The position numbers and the translations under genes were made by a program. This document shows positions 26,640-35,139 of a stretch of 53,496 nucleotides of DNA, piece by piece (positions within the stretch are counted from its first letter, which is position 1; each line of letters begins with the position of its first letter). This DNA comes from Acidobacteriota bacterium. Its GTDB lineage: Bacteria; Acidobacteriota; Terriglobia; Acidiferrales; UBA7541. The notes under the pieces were generated by a model that was not told where the DNA came from, did not search any database, and saw only the letters and a program-made list of their open reading frames with translations. The stretch lies in contig JAKAOH010000006.1 of assembly GCA_021812285.1 (NCBI GenBank), positions 1 through 53,496 of the forward strand, read 5' to 3'.

Positions 26640-27425
26640 ATGAAAGGCGTTGTGCTGGCGGGAGGGCTGGGGACGCGGCTGAGTCCGCTGACCCGGGTGA
26701 CCAACAAGCACCTTTTGCCGGTCTACAACCGGCCGATGATTTTCTATCCCATCGAAACGCTGGTAAACGCGGAAATCCGCGACATCCTGATCGTCACGGG
26801 CGGGCAAAACGCCGGCGATTTCCTGCGGCTGCTCTCGGACGGCAAGGATTTCGGCCTCCACCACCTGAACTACGCCTATCAGGAGGGCGAAGGCGGCATC
26901 GCCGACGCGTTGCGTCTGGCCGAGCATTTCACAGCCGGCGAAAAGCTGTGCGTGATCCTTGGCGACAACATCATTCAGGGAAACGTGTTGGAAGCCAAGC
27001 GCCGCTTCGACGCGCAGGAACACGGCGGGCACATCATCCTCAAGCAAGTGCCCGACCCGGAACGCTTCGGCTGCGCGGAAATCGTGGACGGGCGGATCGC
27101 GCGCATCCACGAAAAGCCGAAACGCGCGAAATCCAACTACGCGGTCACCGGAATCTATTTCTACGACGCGACGATTTTCGAACGCATCGGCAAGCTGAAA
27201 CCGAGCGCGCGCGGAGAGCTCGAAATCACCGACATCAACAACATGTTCCTCGAAGAGGGCACGCTGACGCACAGTTTTCTCGATGGCTGGTGGACCGATG
27301 CCGGCACGTTCGAATCGCTGCGCCGCGCGACGAACCTGGTGGCTGAAACCGGCGCCAACCGCCTGCCCGCCGAGCCGGTTGCGGCGGCCGCGGCCGGTTC
27401 GAAACAAGGAAAGTCCGGCCGATGA
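26640..27425 (+). CDS. rfbA: Glucose-1-phosphate thymidylyltransferase-type sugar nucleotidyltransferase (RmlA)
   Basis: A 261-residue nucleotidyltransferase that would make dTDP-glucose from dTTP and glucose-1-phosphate, the first step of dTDP-rhamnose synthesis. The N-terminal signature GGLGTRLSPLT (residues 8-18), the nucleotide-binding YQEGEGGIADAL stretch, LGDNIIQG and GWWTDAGTFESL are all present. It is shorter than the 290-residue enterobacterial RmlA and lacks its C-terminal regulatory extension; the last 20 residues are Ala-rich. An AAGGAA site precedes the ATG. The stop overlaps the start of the small rfbC-like stub by four bases (ATGA), which suggests that translational coupling to rfbC once existed. 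Confidence 0.88.
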   Translation: MKGVVLAGGLGTRLSPLTRVTNKHLLPVYNRPMIFYPIETLVNAEIRDILIVTGGQNAGDFLRLLSDGKDFGLHHLNYAYQEGEGGIADALRLAEHFTAGEKLCVILGDNIIQGNVLEAKRRFDAQEHGGHIILKQVPDPERFGCAEIVDGRIARIHEKPKRAKSNYAVTGIYFYDATIFERIGKLKPSARGELEITDINNMFLEEGTLTHSFLDGWWTDAGTFESLRRATNLVAETGANRLPAEPVAAAAAGSKQGKSGR

Positions 27426-27499
27426 TGGATGGCGTGCAAAACAGGATCCTGCTCGGCATCCCGGTCGAGCGCGGGCATTGGTCGCTGAAGATGCGGTGA
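27422..27499 (+). pseudogene. N-terminal stub resembling dTDP-4-dehydrorhamnose 3,5-epimerase (rfbC remnant)
   Basis: A 25-codon frame begins MMDGV at the ATGA overlap with rfbA and contains IPVERGHW before ending at TGA. RmlC proteins of many bacteria begin with a very similar pattern (M-x-DGV, then IP-x-ERG about ten residues later, then an arginine). The position between rfbA and rfbB is where an epimerase gene would be expected. Only the first 25 residues are present and nothing of the cupin domain follows before rfbB. The best reading is a deletion remnant. A chance ORF or coupling peptide is possible. Confidence 0.45.
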
Positions 27500-27554
27500 C
27501 GCGGCGCGACGCGTTGCCGGCAAACCTCAAGAAAGATTACGGAGATTCCAGCGA

Positions 27555-28592
27555 ATGAAGGTTCTCGTCACCGGCGGCGCGGGATTTATCGGCTCGAACC
27601 TGATTCGGCTGCTGCTGCGCGAGGCGCCCGAACTCGAAATCACCAATCTCGACAAGTTAACGTACGCCGGCAATCTGGAAAATCTGGCGGACGTCGCCGG
27701 TTTGCCGCGCTACCGTTTCATTCGCGCCGACGTGGCCGACCCGCGCGCGGTCGAGCGCGTCTTCAAAAAGGGATTCGACGCGGTGTTGCATCTGGCGGCG
27801 GAAACGCACGTGGACCGGAGCCTGGAAGACGCGGCGCCGTTCCTTCGCACCAACGTTTTGGGCACGCATGTGCTGCTCGAAGCGGCGCGCCGGCACGGCG
27901 TTGGGCGTTTCGTCCACATCAGCACGGACGAGGTCTACGGCAGCCCGTCCGCCGGCGAATTTTTCGACGAATCAGCGCCGCTCAAGCCGTCGAGCCCGTA
28001 CGCCGCAAGCAAGGCCGCCGCCGACCTGCTCGTCTTGAGCTACGTTCACACGTTTCATCTGCCCGCGCTGATTCTTCGCTGCACCAATAATTTCGGCCCT
28101 TACCAGTTTCCGGAAAAATTGCTTCCGCTCGCGATCGCCAACGCGATGGAAAACAGGCCTCTGCCGGTTTACGGCGACGGAATGCAGGAACGGGACTGGA
28201 TCTTCGTGGAGGATTATTGCCGGGCGATTCATCGGGCGCTCGAGCGCGGCCGAACGGGCGAAATTTACAACGTGTCGGCGGGAACGCCGCGGGCGAATCT
28301 CGACGTTTTGCGCGCGCTGCTGGCGCTGCTGGGCAAGCCGGAATCGCTCATCAAGTTCGTCGAGGACCGGCCGGGGCACGACCGGCGCTACGCGCTCGAC
28401 AGCGGAAAATTCCGCAAGGAGCTCGGCTGGACTCCACAAAACGATTTCGAGCAGGCGCTTGCCGCGACGGTCGAATGGAACCGCGCGAACGCGGAATGGC
28501 TGGAGCGCTGCCGGAGCGGCGCGTATCGCAATTATTATCGCCGCCATTACACGCAGCGCCGGAAAACGCTCGAGCGCTGGCAAAAGTCGTGA
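27555..28592 (+). CDS. rfbB: dTDP-glucose 4,6-dehydratase (RmlB)
   Basis: A 345-residue extended SDR that would convert dTDP-glucose to dTDP-4-keto-6-deoxyglucose with bound NAD+. The nucleotide-binding GGAGFIGSNL motif (residues 7-16), TNLDKLTYAGNLENL, HISTDEVYG with the catalytic Thr-Asp-Glu, YAASKAAAD with the YxxxK pair, and RCTNNFGPYQFPEKL are all family signatures, and length is normal. A GGAG site lies about nine bases before the ATG. Downstream it is separated from rfbD by about 90 bases, so the genes probably form one transcript for rhamnose donor synthesis. Confidence 0.95.
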   Translation: MKVLVTGGAGFIGSNLIRLLLREAPELEITNLDKLTYAGNLENLADVAGLPRYRFIRADVADPRAVERVFKKGFDAVLHLAAETHVDRSLEDAAPFLRTNVLGTHVLLEAARRHGVGRFVHISTDEVYGSPSAGEFFDESAPLKPSSPYAASKAAADLLVLSYVHTFHLPALILRCTNNFGPYQFPEKLLPLAIANAMENRPLPVYGDGMQERDWIFVEDYCRAIHRALERGRTGEIYNVSAGTPRANLDVLRALLALLGKPESLIKFVEDRPGHDRRYALDSGKFRKELGWTPQNDFEQALAATVEWNRANAEWLERCRSGAYRNYYRRHYTQRRKTLERWQKS

Positions 28593-28683
28593 AGGGCCGC
28601 GCGCGCGCGAAACGTGGCATGCTAGGGTGTCGCGGGAACGCGTGGCGGGGCCGCGAACAAGTGAGGGAAGAAAGGGGCGTTGT

Positions 28684-29541
28684 TTGCGAGTTCTGATTTT
28701 GGGCGCCGGCGGGCAACTGGCCACGGAACTGGGGCGAGTCCTGAGGAACGAGGAAGTCCTGGCGCTTTCGCACTCGCAGGCCGATATTTGCGATGCGGAC
28801 GCGATCGAGCGGCAGGCGCGGCCATTCCGTCCCGATTGCCTGATCAATACCGCCGCTTACCATCGCGTGGACGATTGCGAAGACGAAGTCGAGCGTAGCT
28901 TCGCGGTCAACGCGGTTGCGCTGAAGGGCATGTGCCGGGTGGCCGGCGCGCTCGGCGCGGTGCTCGTGCATTTCAGCACCGATTACGTTTTCGACGGCGC
29001 GCAGCGCCATCCCTACTGCGAAACCGACGTCCCGAACCCGCTTTCGATTTACGCGATGTCGAAACTGGCGGGCGAGCAGATCGTGCGGCGCTACGCGCCG
29101 CGGCATTTCGTGGTGCGCACCTGCGGCTTGTACGCGCCGGCGGGCTCGCGCAGCAAAGGCGGCAATTTCGTTGAAACGATGCTGCGCCTGGCAAGGGAGG
29201 GCCGCTCGATCCGCGTGGTGAACGACCAGGTGACGACGCCATCGAGCGCGCGGGACGTCGCGCGGGCGCTCATACCGTTGCTTCGCAGCGACCACTACGG
29301 CCTTTACCACATGACGAACGCGGGCTCATGTTCCTGGTTTGAATTCGCGCAGGAAATTTTCCGGCTGGCGAAACTTCCCGCCGGCGTCCAACCGATTTCG
29401 AGCGCGGAATTCCGCGCAAAGGCCCGCCGGCCGGCTTATTCGGTGCTGGAAAACGCGGCGCTGCGCGAAGCGGGTTTCCCCGATCTGCAGCCCTGGCAAC
29501 ACGCGCTGGCCGATTATTTCCGCGAACGCGCCGCGGACTAA
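28684..29541 (+). CDS. rfbD: dTDP-4-dehydrorhamnose reductase (RmlD)
   Basis: A 285-residue SDR that would reduce dTDP-4-keto-rhamnose to dTDP-L-rhamnose with NADPH. The TTG at 28684 is the chosen start: AAAGGGG lies six to seven bases upstream, and translation then begins at the first beta strand (LRVLILGAGGQLA), giving the usual RmlD length. Longer in-frame starts would run inside rfbB. HFSTDYVFDGA, the YAMSKLAGE YxxxK motif and RTCGLYAPAGSRSKGGNFV are typical. With rfbA and rfbB this covers three of four steps; the epimerase is missing apart from the stub upstream. Confidence 0.9.
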   Translation: MRVLILGAGGQLATELGRVLRNEEVLALSHSQADICDADAIERQARPFRPDCLINTAAYHRVDDCEDEVERSFAVNAVALKGMCRVAGALGAVLVHFSTDYVFDGAQRHPYCETDVPNPLSIYAMSKLAGEQIVRRYAPRHFVVRTCGLYAPAGSRSKGGNFVETMLRLAREGRSIRVVNDQVTTPSSARDVARALIPLLRSDHYGLYHMTNAGSCSWFEFAQEIFRLAKLPAGVQPISSAEFRAKARRPAYSVLENAALREAGFPDLQPWQHALADYFRERAAD

Positions 29542-29614
29542 AACGGCCGGCCGTCGCAGGTCAAGCGGCATCCTGCGGAGCGCAGCACTACTTTTCAAAA
29601 TCCGCGATTCAGGA

Positions 29615-31090
29615 TCACGGCAGGTTCATGACGAGCAGCTTCGGCTCGGTCATTTCCTCGATCGCCCATTTCAAGCCTTCGCGGCCCAATCCCGAATCTT
29701 TCGTTCCGCCGTAAGGCATCTGGTCGGTGCGCCAGGAGGGAATATCGCCGGCGATCACTCCGCCGACGTCGAGCCGGTCGTAAGCCGAGAAAATCCGCCG
29801 CACATCGCTGGTGAAAATGCCCGCTTGCAGGCCGAAGCGGGAATCGTTGACGCGATCGAGCGCCTGGTCGAATTCGTCGTACGGCTCGACGAGCGCCACC
29901 GGCGCGAAGACTTCCTCGCAACTGATCTGCATGCTCTTGTTCGTTCCTCCGAGCACGGCTGGCGCGAGAAACGCGCCGGTGCGTTTTCCGCCGGCGAGCA
30001 GGCGCGCCCCGTTTGAAACCGCCTGCTCGATCCAGCTTTCGGCGCGCCGCGCGGCGGCTTCTGAGATCATCGGGCCAACGTCGGTACGCTCGTCGAGCAC
30101 GTCGCCGGTGACGAGCGCGCGAACGCGCGGCAAAAGCTCGGCGAGAAATTTTTCCTCGACGCCGCGCTGTACGTAGATTCGCTGCACCGAAATGCAACTC
30201 TGGCCCGCGTAGGAAAATCCTCCGGCGACGCAGCGCTCGGCGGCGTAGGCAAGATCGGTGTCGTCGTGCACCACCGCGGCGGCATTTCCGCCGAGTTCAA
30301 GCGCGACCCGCTTTTTCCCCGCTATCCGTTTCAATTCCCAGCCCACCGCGCTCGATCCGGTGAAGGTGAGCAGCCGCAACCGGTCGTCGGCAACGAGAGG
30401 CGCTGCGTGGGCGTTCGAGATCTCCATTACATTGAGTGCGCCGGCCGGCCATCCCGCCTCGGCCACGAGCCGGGCTAGGCGCAGCGCGGTGAGCGGGGTT
30501 TGCGGCGCGGGTTTGTGAACGACGCTGCATCCCGCGGCAATCGCCGGCGCCCATTTATGCGAAACGAGATTCAACGGAAAATTGAACGGCGTGATCGCAC
30601 CAATCGGACCCACGGGAAATCGCCGCACGATTCCCCAGCGTCCTGCCGCCGACGCCTGCCGATCGAGCGCCATCCACTCGCCACCGATGCGCGCGGCCTC
30701 TTCGGCGGCGACGCGCCAGGTGAAAATCGCGCGGTCCACTTCGGCGCGGGCGGTGCGGATCGGTTTGCCGGCTTCGAGGGCGATGAGGCGGGCGAATTCC
30801 TCGCGGCTGGATTCGATGCCCGCGGCCACCTGATTCAGGATCCGCTCGCGTTCGTAGGTGGGCAGGCGCCGCACCTGCGGAAACGCGCGAACGGCGGCGC
30901 GAATCGCCGCTTCGACGTGTTCGGGCGCGGCGCGATAGGTCGCGCCGACCACGCTGCCGTCGCCCGGCGCGAGGATTTCGAATCGCTCGCCATCGGCGCG
31001 CCATTCGCCGTCGAGCAGGAAACCCATGGCGGGCCGTTTTTCCGGTTTGCTCCGAGGCTGGATTTTTTCGGATTGCTGTTTTTTGGGCAT
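29615..31090 (-). CDS. NAD(P)-dependent aldehyde dehydrogenase
   Basis: A 491-residue member of the aldehyde dehydrogenase superfamily. The general base Glu265 in LELGGNA and the nucleophile Cys299 in AGQSCISVQR are present, as are TPFNFPLN (about 167-174), the cofactor-loop FTGSSAVG and the C-terminal EVFAPVALV and PYGGTKDSGLGREG motifs. The sequence resembles the lactaldehyde/GAPN-like branch, and the true substrate is not evident. The first 20 residues are a basic Lys/Gln-rich leader, so a later Met22 start is possible. It converges on rfbD across 73 bases and shows no clear operon partner. Confidence 0.9.
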   Translation of the reverse strand: MPKKQQSEKIQPRSKPEKRPAMGFLLDGEWRADGERFEILAPGDGSVVGATYRAAPEHVEAAIRAAVRAFPQVRRLPTYERERILNQVAAGIESSREEFARLIALEAGKPIRTARAEVDRAIFTWRVAAEEAARIGGEWMALDRQASAAGRWGIVRRFPVGPIGAITPFNFPLNLVSHKWAPAIAAGCSVVHKPAPQTPLTALRLARLVAEAGWPAGALNVMEISNAHAAPLVADDRLRLLTFTGSSAVGWELKRIAGKKRVALELGGNAAAVVHDDTDLAYAAERCVAGGFSYAGQSCISVQRIYVQRGVEEKFLAELLPRVRALVTGDVLDERTDVGPMISEAAARRAESWIEQAVSNGARLLAGGKRTGAFLAPAVLGGTNKSMQISCEEVFAPVALVEPYDEFDQALDRVNDSRFGLQAGIFTSDVRRIFSAYDRLDVGGVIAGDIPSWRTDQMPYGGTKDSGLGREGLKWAIEEMTEPKLLVMNLP

Positions 31091-31156
31091 GCGAGAACTC
31101 CCGGCCGAATTGGGGCTTGTTTTCTACTTTAGCTCCGGCCCACCAGGGACGCGCAA

Positions 31157-31732
31157 TCAGCGCGGGGTGACGAGGCGGGCCACGACGCCGATGGCAAGGA
31201 AATAAAAAGCCGCGTAGAACAGGCTGGCGAGCACGATGCCGCGATCGAGCCGCTCGCGCGGCGAATCCATAAACGCTCTCGCCGCGCTCAGGGCGAGCAG
31301 CAGGCCCAGCCCGCCGAGCCAGATCGCCGCATGAACCGAAGACCAGCCAACGATGCCGTAATGCACCAGCGTTTTGCTGAGGCCGAGCCGAAAGGCCAGC
31401 GCGTGCCAGAGGTTCTTGGCGTACGGCCCCAGCCAGATCCAGAGCGAAGTGCCGGAGGCGATCGCGCCCCACGCGATTCCGAGCCCCAGGCCCCATTTCC
31501 GGTTGCGCTGGGTGACGAGCAATTCCAGAATCAGCAGGTAAGCCGCCAGCGTCATCACCGCCGAGGCAATCGCCGCGGGCAGAAAATCGCGCGCGTAAGG
31601 ATAGGCGCGCTCCCATCCGATTAGCGTAACGAGCCGGCGCGCCTCGATCGCGGCGAGCGCGATCGCCGTACCGATCGCCACCCACCTCCATCGTCCCCCG
31701 CTCGGGATGGTTGAAACGCTTTGCTCGGTCAT
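31157..31732 (-). CDS. Integral membrane protein of unknown function
   Basis: A 191-residue protein from ATG 31732; an upstream extension of the frame runs into the neighbouring gene and lacks support. It has about five hydrophobic segments, including WVAIGTAIALAAIEARR and AAIWLGGLGLLLALSAAR. No family is recognised and no catalytic motifs are obvious. It lies 22 bases downstream of the dienoyl-CoA-reductase-like SDR on the same strand, so the two may be co-transcribed. Confidence 0.6.
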   Translation of the reverse strand: MTEQSVSTIPSGGRWRWVAIGTAIALAAIEARRLVTLIGWERAYPYARDFLPAAIASAVMTLAAYLLILELLVTQRNRKWGLGLGIAWGAIASGTSLWIWLGPYAKNLWHALAFRLGLSKTLVHYGIVGWSSVHAAIWLGGLGLLLALSAARAFMDSPRERLDRGIVLASLFYAAFYFLAIGVVARLVTPR

Positions 31733-31754
31733 ACGCGTCTTTCCTTCGACAGGG

Positions 31755-32603
31755 TTACGGCCGGCGGCGCCGTTGCTCTTCAAGTTGCTCCCAGAACTCG
31801 ACCGGAGCGTCGAGCAGGTGCCGGAATCCGCCGGGAGCGCAAGCGCTCGCGCCGCCATCGATGGTAACGCATTCGCCGTTGATATAGTCGGCCCGGTCGC
31901 TCAAAAGAAAAGCCGCCAGGTCCGCCAACTCTTCCGGGCGGCCGAAGCGTCTCATCGGATGCTGAGCGAGCCATTCCTGCTCGGCGGCGGCCGAGGGCAC
32001 CAGCCGCGACCACGCCCCTTCGGTGGGAAACGGCCCGGGAGCGATGGCGTTGACGCGAATGCGGTAGCGCGCCCATTCGACGGCGAGCGAGCGCGTCATC
32101 GCAAGCACGCCCGATTTGGCCGCGGCCGAAGGGATGACGAAGGGCGAACCGGTAGCGGCGTAGGTGGTCACGATATTGAGAATGTTCCCGGAATGGCCCG
32201 CCTCGATCCAGCGCCGGGCGAGCGCCAGCGTACAATGGAAGCTGCCCTGGAGGACGATGCCAACGATGGCGGCGAATGCGTTCGGTGAAAGGCGTTCGGT
32301 GCGAGCGAGAAAGTTTCCGGCGGCATTGTTCACCAGTGAATCGGGAGTTTCGAATTCTTCCGCCGCACGCGCCACGGCTCGCTCGACCGCGGCGAAATCC
32401 CGCACATCAGCGGTGGCCCAGGCGGCGCGGCCTCCGCGCGCGCGAATTTCCCGCGCCGTTTCCTCGAGCGGAGCTTCGCGCCGCGCCACCAGAAACACGC
32501 CGGCGCCCAGTTCGGCGCAACGCAGCGCCATCGCACGGCCCAGGCCGGTGCCGGCTCCCGTAATCAGAATCGAGCGTCCAGCGAGCAGGTCGTTCCGGAG
32601 CAT
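31755..32603 (-). CDS. SDR reductase of the 2,4-dienoyl-CoA reductase type
   Basis: A 282-residue SDR from ATG 32603 with a GAGGAAA ribosome site; a longer frame reads through the divergent promoter region. GAGTGLGRA is the dinucleotide motif, and NNAAGNFLA is the NNAG equivalent. In place of a YxxxK pair the active-site region reads TTYAATGSPFVIPSAAAKSG, with Tyr further upstream and Ser-x3-Lys, the pattern of mitochondrial-type 2,4-dienoyl-CoA reductases. Such enzymes remove conjugated double bonds from acyl-CoA during beta-oxidation of unsaturated fatty acids with NADPH. It is divergent from the MFS transporter across 87 bases. Confidence 0.85.
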   Translation of the reverse strand: MLRNDLLAGRSILITGAGTGLGRAMALRCAELGAGVFLVARREAPLEETAREIRARGGRAAWATADVRDFAAVERAVARAAEEFETPDSLVNNAAGNFLARTERLSPNAFAAIVGIVLQGSFHCTLALARRWIEAGHSGNILNIVTTYAATGSPFVIPSAAAKSGVLAMTRSLAVEWARYRIRVNAIAPGPFPTEGAWSRLVPSAAAEQEWLAQHPMRRFGRPEELADLAAFLLSDRADYINGECVTIDGGASACAPGGFRHLLDAPVEFWEQLEEQRRRRP

Positions 32604-32690
32604 GGCGGTTTCCTCGCTTTCGTCGCGGCATTGTTTGCCGCCCGGCGCGCCAATGCAAGCGGAAAACGAGCCGCGGCCGGGAGCGTGGCG

Positions 32691-33887
32691 ATGAGCCGGA
32701 AGGATTTTATTCTGCTGATGCTTTTCCGGGCCACGCGCAGCGTGGCGGCCGGGATGATCATGATCGTCTTCCCGTACCTTGTGTTGCAGCGGTTGAAATA
32801 CGGCCCGTTGACGCTGGGCATTTTGTACGTGGTCGGCGCGCTGGCGACGGCGGCGTTGGGGCTGGTGATCGGATCGTTGGCCGACGTCTGGGGAAGAAAA
32901 AAAGCGCTGCTGGTCGCGGGCCTGTTGATGCCGATCAGCTCGCTGCTGGTTTTCGCGTCGAGCCATCTGGCGCTGCTGGCGCTGGCCGCGGCGCTGGGCG
33001 GGTTTTCGGCCACCGGATCGCTGGCCGGCGGCGGCGCCGGCGGCGCCGCTGCACCCATTCAGATGGCGGTGATCGCCGATCTTTCCGTGCGGGAAAGACG
33101 CACGTTTTTCTATTCGACGTTTTCCTTTCTGAGCGGGGCGTTCGGCGCGGCCGGCGCGCTGTTCGCGCGCCTGTTCGACGTGCACACGGCGTTTCTGGCG
33201 GCCACGCTCATTTCCGCCGCCGGCGTCCCGCTGGTCCTCTGGCTGAGCGTGAAGGACACCGGCGGCCGGATGGGCAAGCTGCGCAGCAAGGTGGTGGTGG
33301 GGAAATTTTCGGTCACCGGCCTGCTGAATGGTTTTGCCAGCGGGCTGCTGGTGCCGTTTCTAATCCCGTTTTTCGTGCTGGTGTATTCGCTGCCCAAATC
33401 GACGATGGCTGTCTACGGCTTCATTTCCGGCAGCCTGGCTTCGGTGGCGCTGCTCACGGCGCCGGCGCTCGAGCACCGGCTGGGCTTCGTGCGCAGCATC
33501 GCTTGGACACGCGGTATCGGCACCGCGCTCCTGGTGGTGATGCCGCTGGTGCGCTGGCTCCCGCTCTCGCTTTTCATTTACATTCTTACGCCGGCGCTAC
33601 GCATCGCTGCAGTTCCGGTGCAGCAGGCGGCGCTCGCGGAAATGGTGGAACCCGACGAGCGTGGCCGCGCTCTGGCGGCCAATCAAGTGGCGCGGCTGAC
33701 CGCCAGTTCGGGCGCGATCGCGTTTACCGGCTGGATGTTCGACCTGTCGGAAATCGCGTTGCCTTTTTTCGCATATGCGGGCGTTATGGTTGCTAATATC
33801 TATCTGTACTTTAAATTCTTTTCGGCGTGGGAAGCGACCGGTGGGGGGGGACCGCCCGGCGGCCGCAACCAGATCAAGCAAACGTAG
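32691..33887 (+). CDS. MFS transporter
   Basis: A 398-residue permease from ATG 32691, with about 12 hydrophobic segments. The loop-2 motif is LADVWGRKKALLVAG (near residue 65), close to the MFS motif GxxxDRxGRR. A Gly/Ala-rich helix (SLAGGGAGGAAAPIQ) and the second-half EMVEPDERGRALAANQVARL loop are visible. Substrate is unknown; efflux or sugar/organic acid transport are equally possible. The C-terminus is glycine/proline-rich. The upstream start at 32631 would overlap the divergent promoter region, so it was not used. Confidence 0.82.
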   Translation: MSRKDFILLMLFRATRSVAAGMIMIVFPYLVLQRLKYGPLTLGILYVVGALATAALGLVIGSLADVWGRKKALLVAGLLMPISSLLVFASSHLALLALAAALGGFSATGSLAGGGAGGAAAPIQMAVIADLSVRERRTFFYSTFSFLSGAFGAAGALFARLFDVHTAFLAATLISAAGVPLVLWLSVKDTGGRMGKLRSKVVVGKFSVTGLLNGFASGLLVPFLIPFFVLVYSLPKSTMAVYGFISGSLASVALLTAPALEHRLGFVRSIAWTRGIGTALLVVMPLVRWLPLSLFIYILTPALRIAAVPVQQAALAEMVEPDERGRALAANQVARLTASSGAIAFTGWMFDLSEIALPFFAYAGVMVANIYLYFKFFSAWEATGGGGPPGGRNQIKQT

Positions 33888-33950
33888 ATCCGGCAGCCGC
33901 GGACGGAATCTTCGATTTCGCGAATTCCCGCTGGTAAGGAGGATCGACAC

Positions 33951-34508
33951 ATGGGACGTTTCATCTTCGGCATCATCTTTGGCGCCGTGCTGATTTGCGG
34001 CGGCGCTTTCATCTATTTCACGTCCGGCATGGCGCCGGTGGCGGCGACGGCACAGCCGATGCCGTTCGAACGCCTGCTGGCCGGCATGGCGCTGCACAAC
34101 AAGCTCCATTCCGACGCGCCCAAGACCGTGCCGATTCAGCCGACTGCGGCAAACCTTCTCGGGGGCGCGCACGTCTACGTTCAGGATTGCGCCTTCTGCC
34201 ACGGCATGCCGCAAGCGGAGGCTTCGGCTGAAGGCGCCGGAATGTTTCCGCACGCTCCGCAGCTGTTCACGCGCCGCGGCATGGTCACCGACGATCCGCC
34301 CGGATTCACGTTCTGGAAAGTGAAAAACGGCATTCGCCTCACCGGGATGCCGAGTTTCGAAAAGGCGCTTTCCGACAAGCAGATCTGGCAAGTCAGTTTG
34401 CTGCTCAACAAAGCCGATCAACTTCCGCTGAGCGTCGCCGCCGCCCTTGCGCCGGCGCCCGCACCGGCCGCCGCGCCCGCGGCTAAGCCGGCGCCGAAAC
34501 GCCGTTAA
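33951..34508 (+). CDS. Membrane-anchored c-type cytochrome
   Basis: A 185-residue protein with an N-terminal hydrophobic helix (FIFGIIFGAVLICGGAFIYF) acting as signal anchor. The haem c site is Cys80-x-x-Cys83-His84 (CAFCHG) and the likely distal ligand is Met133 (TGMPSFEKA). The C-terminal tail is rich in Ala-Pro pairs. It would be a periplasmic electron carrier, with partner oxidase or dehydrogenase unknown. An AAGGAGG site precedes the ATG. It stands 29 bases before an exported rhodanese on the same strand, so a role in periplasmic sulfur or redox metabolism is possible though not shown. Confidence 0.85.
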   Translation: MGRFIFGIIFGAVLICGGAFIYFTSGMAPVAATAQPMPFERLLAGMALHNKLHSDAPKTVPIQPTAANLLGGAHVYVQDCAFCHGMPQAEASAEGAGMFPHAPQLFTRRGMVTDDPPGFTFWKVKNGIRLTGMPSFEKALSDKQIWQVSLLLNKADQLPLSVAAALAPAPAPAAAPAAKPAPKRR

Positions 34509-34537
34509 CCACACTATTCGCTCGAGGAGCTTTTGCC

Positions 34538-35047
34538 ATGCGTCTGAAAACCAGAATGCTTGCTGTCGCCGTTCTCGCTACATTTTCCTGGATGGCCGCC
34601 GGCACGGCCGTTGCCGCGCCGGCGCCGCGCCACGCCGCGGCCCGTCCGGCTTCGACCGCCGATTTCCAGGCTGCGCTGATCTCGCCGCAGACGTTGCTGG
34701 CGCAGCTCAAGGGGCCATCGGCGGGGCGTCCGCTCGTGCTTCAGGTAGGATTTGATTTTCTTTATCGCGGAGCGCACATTCCCGGCGCCATCTTCATCGG
34801 TCCGGGCTCGACGGCGGCGGGAATTGCGGCGCTTAAGCGCGCGGCCGCGCGGATTCCGCGCGCGCGGGAAGTGGTCATCTACTGCGGCTGCTGCCCGATG
34901 AGCAAATGCCCGAATATTCATCCGGCGTTCGAGGCGCTTTCGAACATGGGCTTCCGCAATCTCAAGGTGCTGAATCTGCCGGACGATTTCGCTCACGATT
35001 GGGTGGAAAAGGGATATCCGGTGGTCAAAGGCCCGAATCCACGCTGA
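34538..35047 (+). CDS. Exported rhodanese-like protein with a four-cysteine active loop
   Basis: A 169-residue protein with a Sec-type signal peptide (residues 1 to about 26, cleavage near AVA-AP) and a single rhodanese domain. The active loop is CGCCPMSKCPN (Cys116, 118, 119, 124); the cluster of four cysteines is a distinct subgroup, and it might bind metal or several persulfides. The ALISPQTLLAQL start and RGAHIPGAIFIG strand are typical of rhodaneses. With cytochrome c upstream it probably forms a two-gene periplasmic unit. The physiological donor and acceptor are unknown. Confidence 0.83.
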   Translation: MRLKTRMLAVAVLATFSWMAAGTAVAAPAPRHAAARPASTADFQAALISPQTLLAQLKGPSAGRPLVLQVGFDFLYRGAHIPGAIFIGPGSTAAGIAALKRAAARIPRAREVVIYCGCCPMSKCPNIHPAFEALSNMGFRNLKVLNLPDDFAHDWVEKGYPVVKGPNPR

Positions 35048-35139
35048 CCTGCGTCGGGACGGTCGTGCTTGTGTGACGTGCCGGCGGTCGGGTTAGCCGG
35101 CGGAACTTGCAGCGGAAAAACTTTTGGCCTTGAAGCCGG

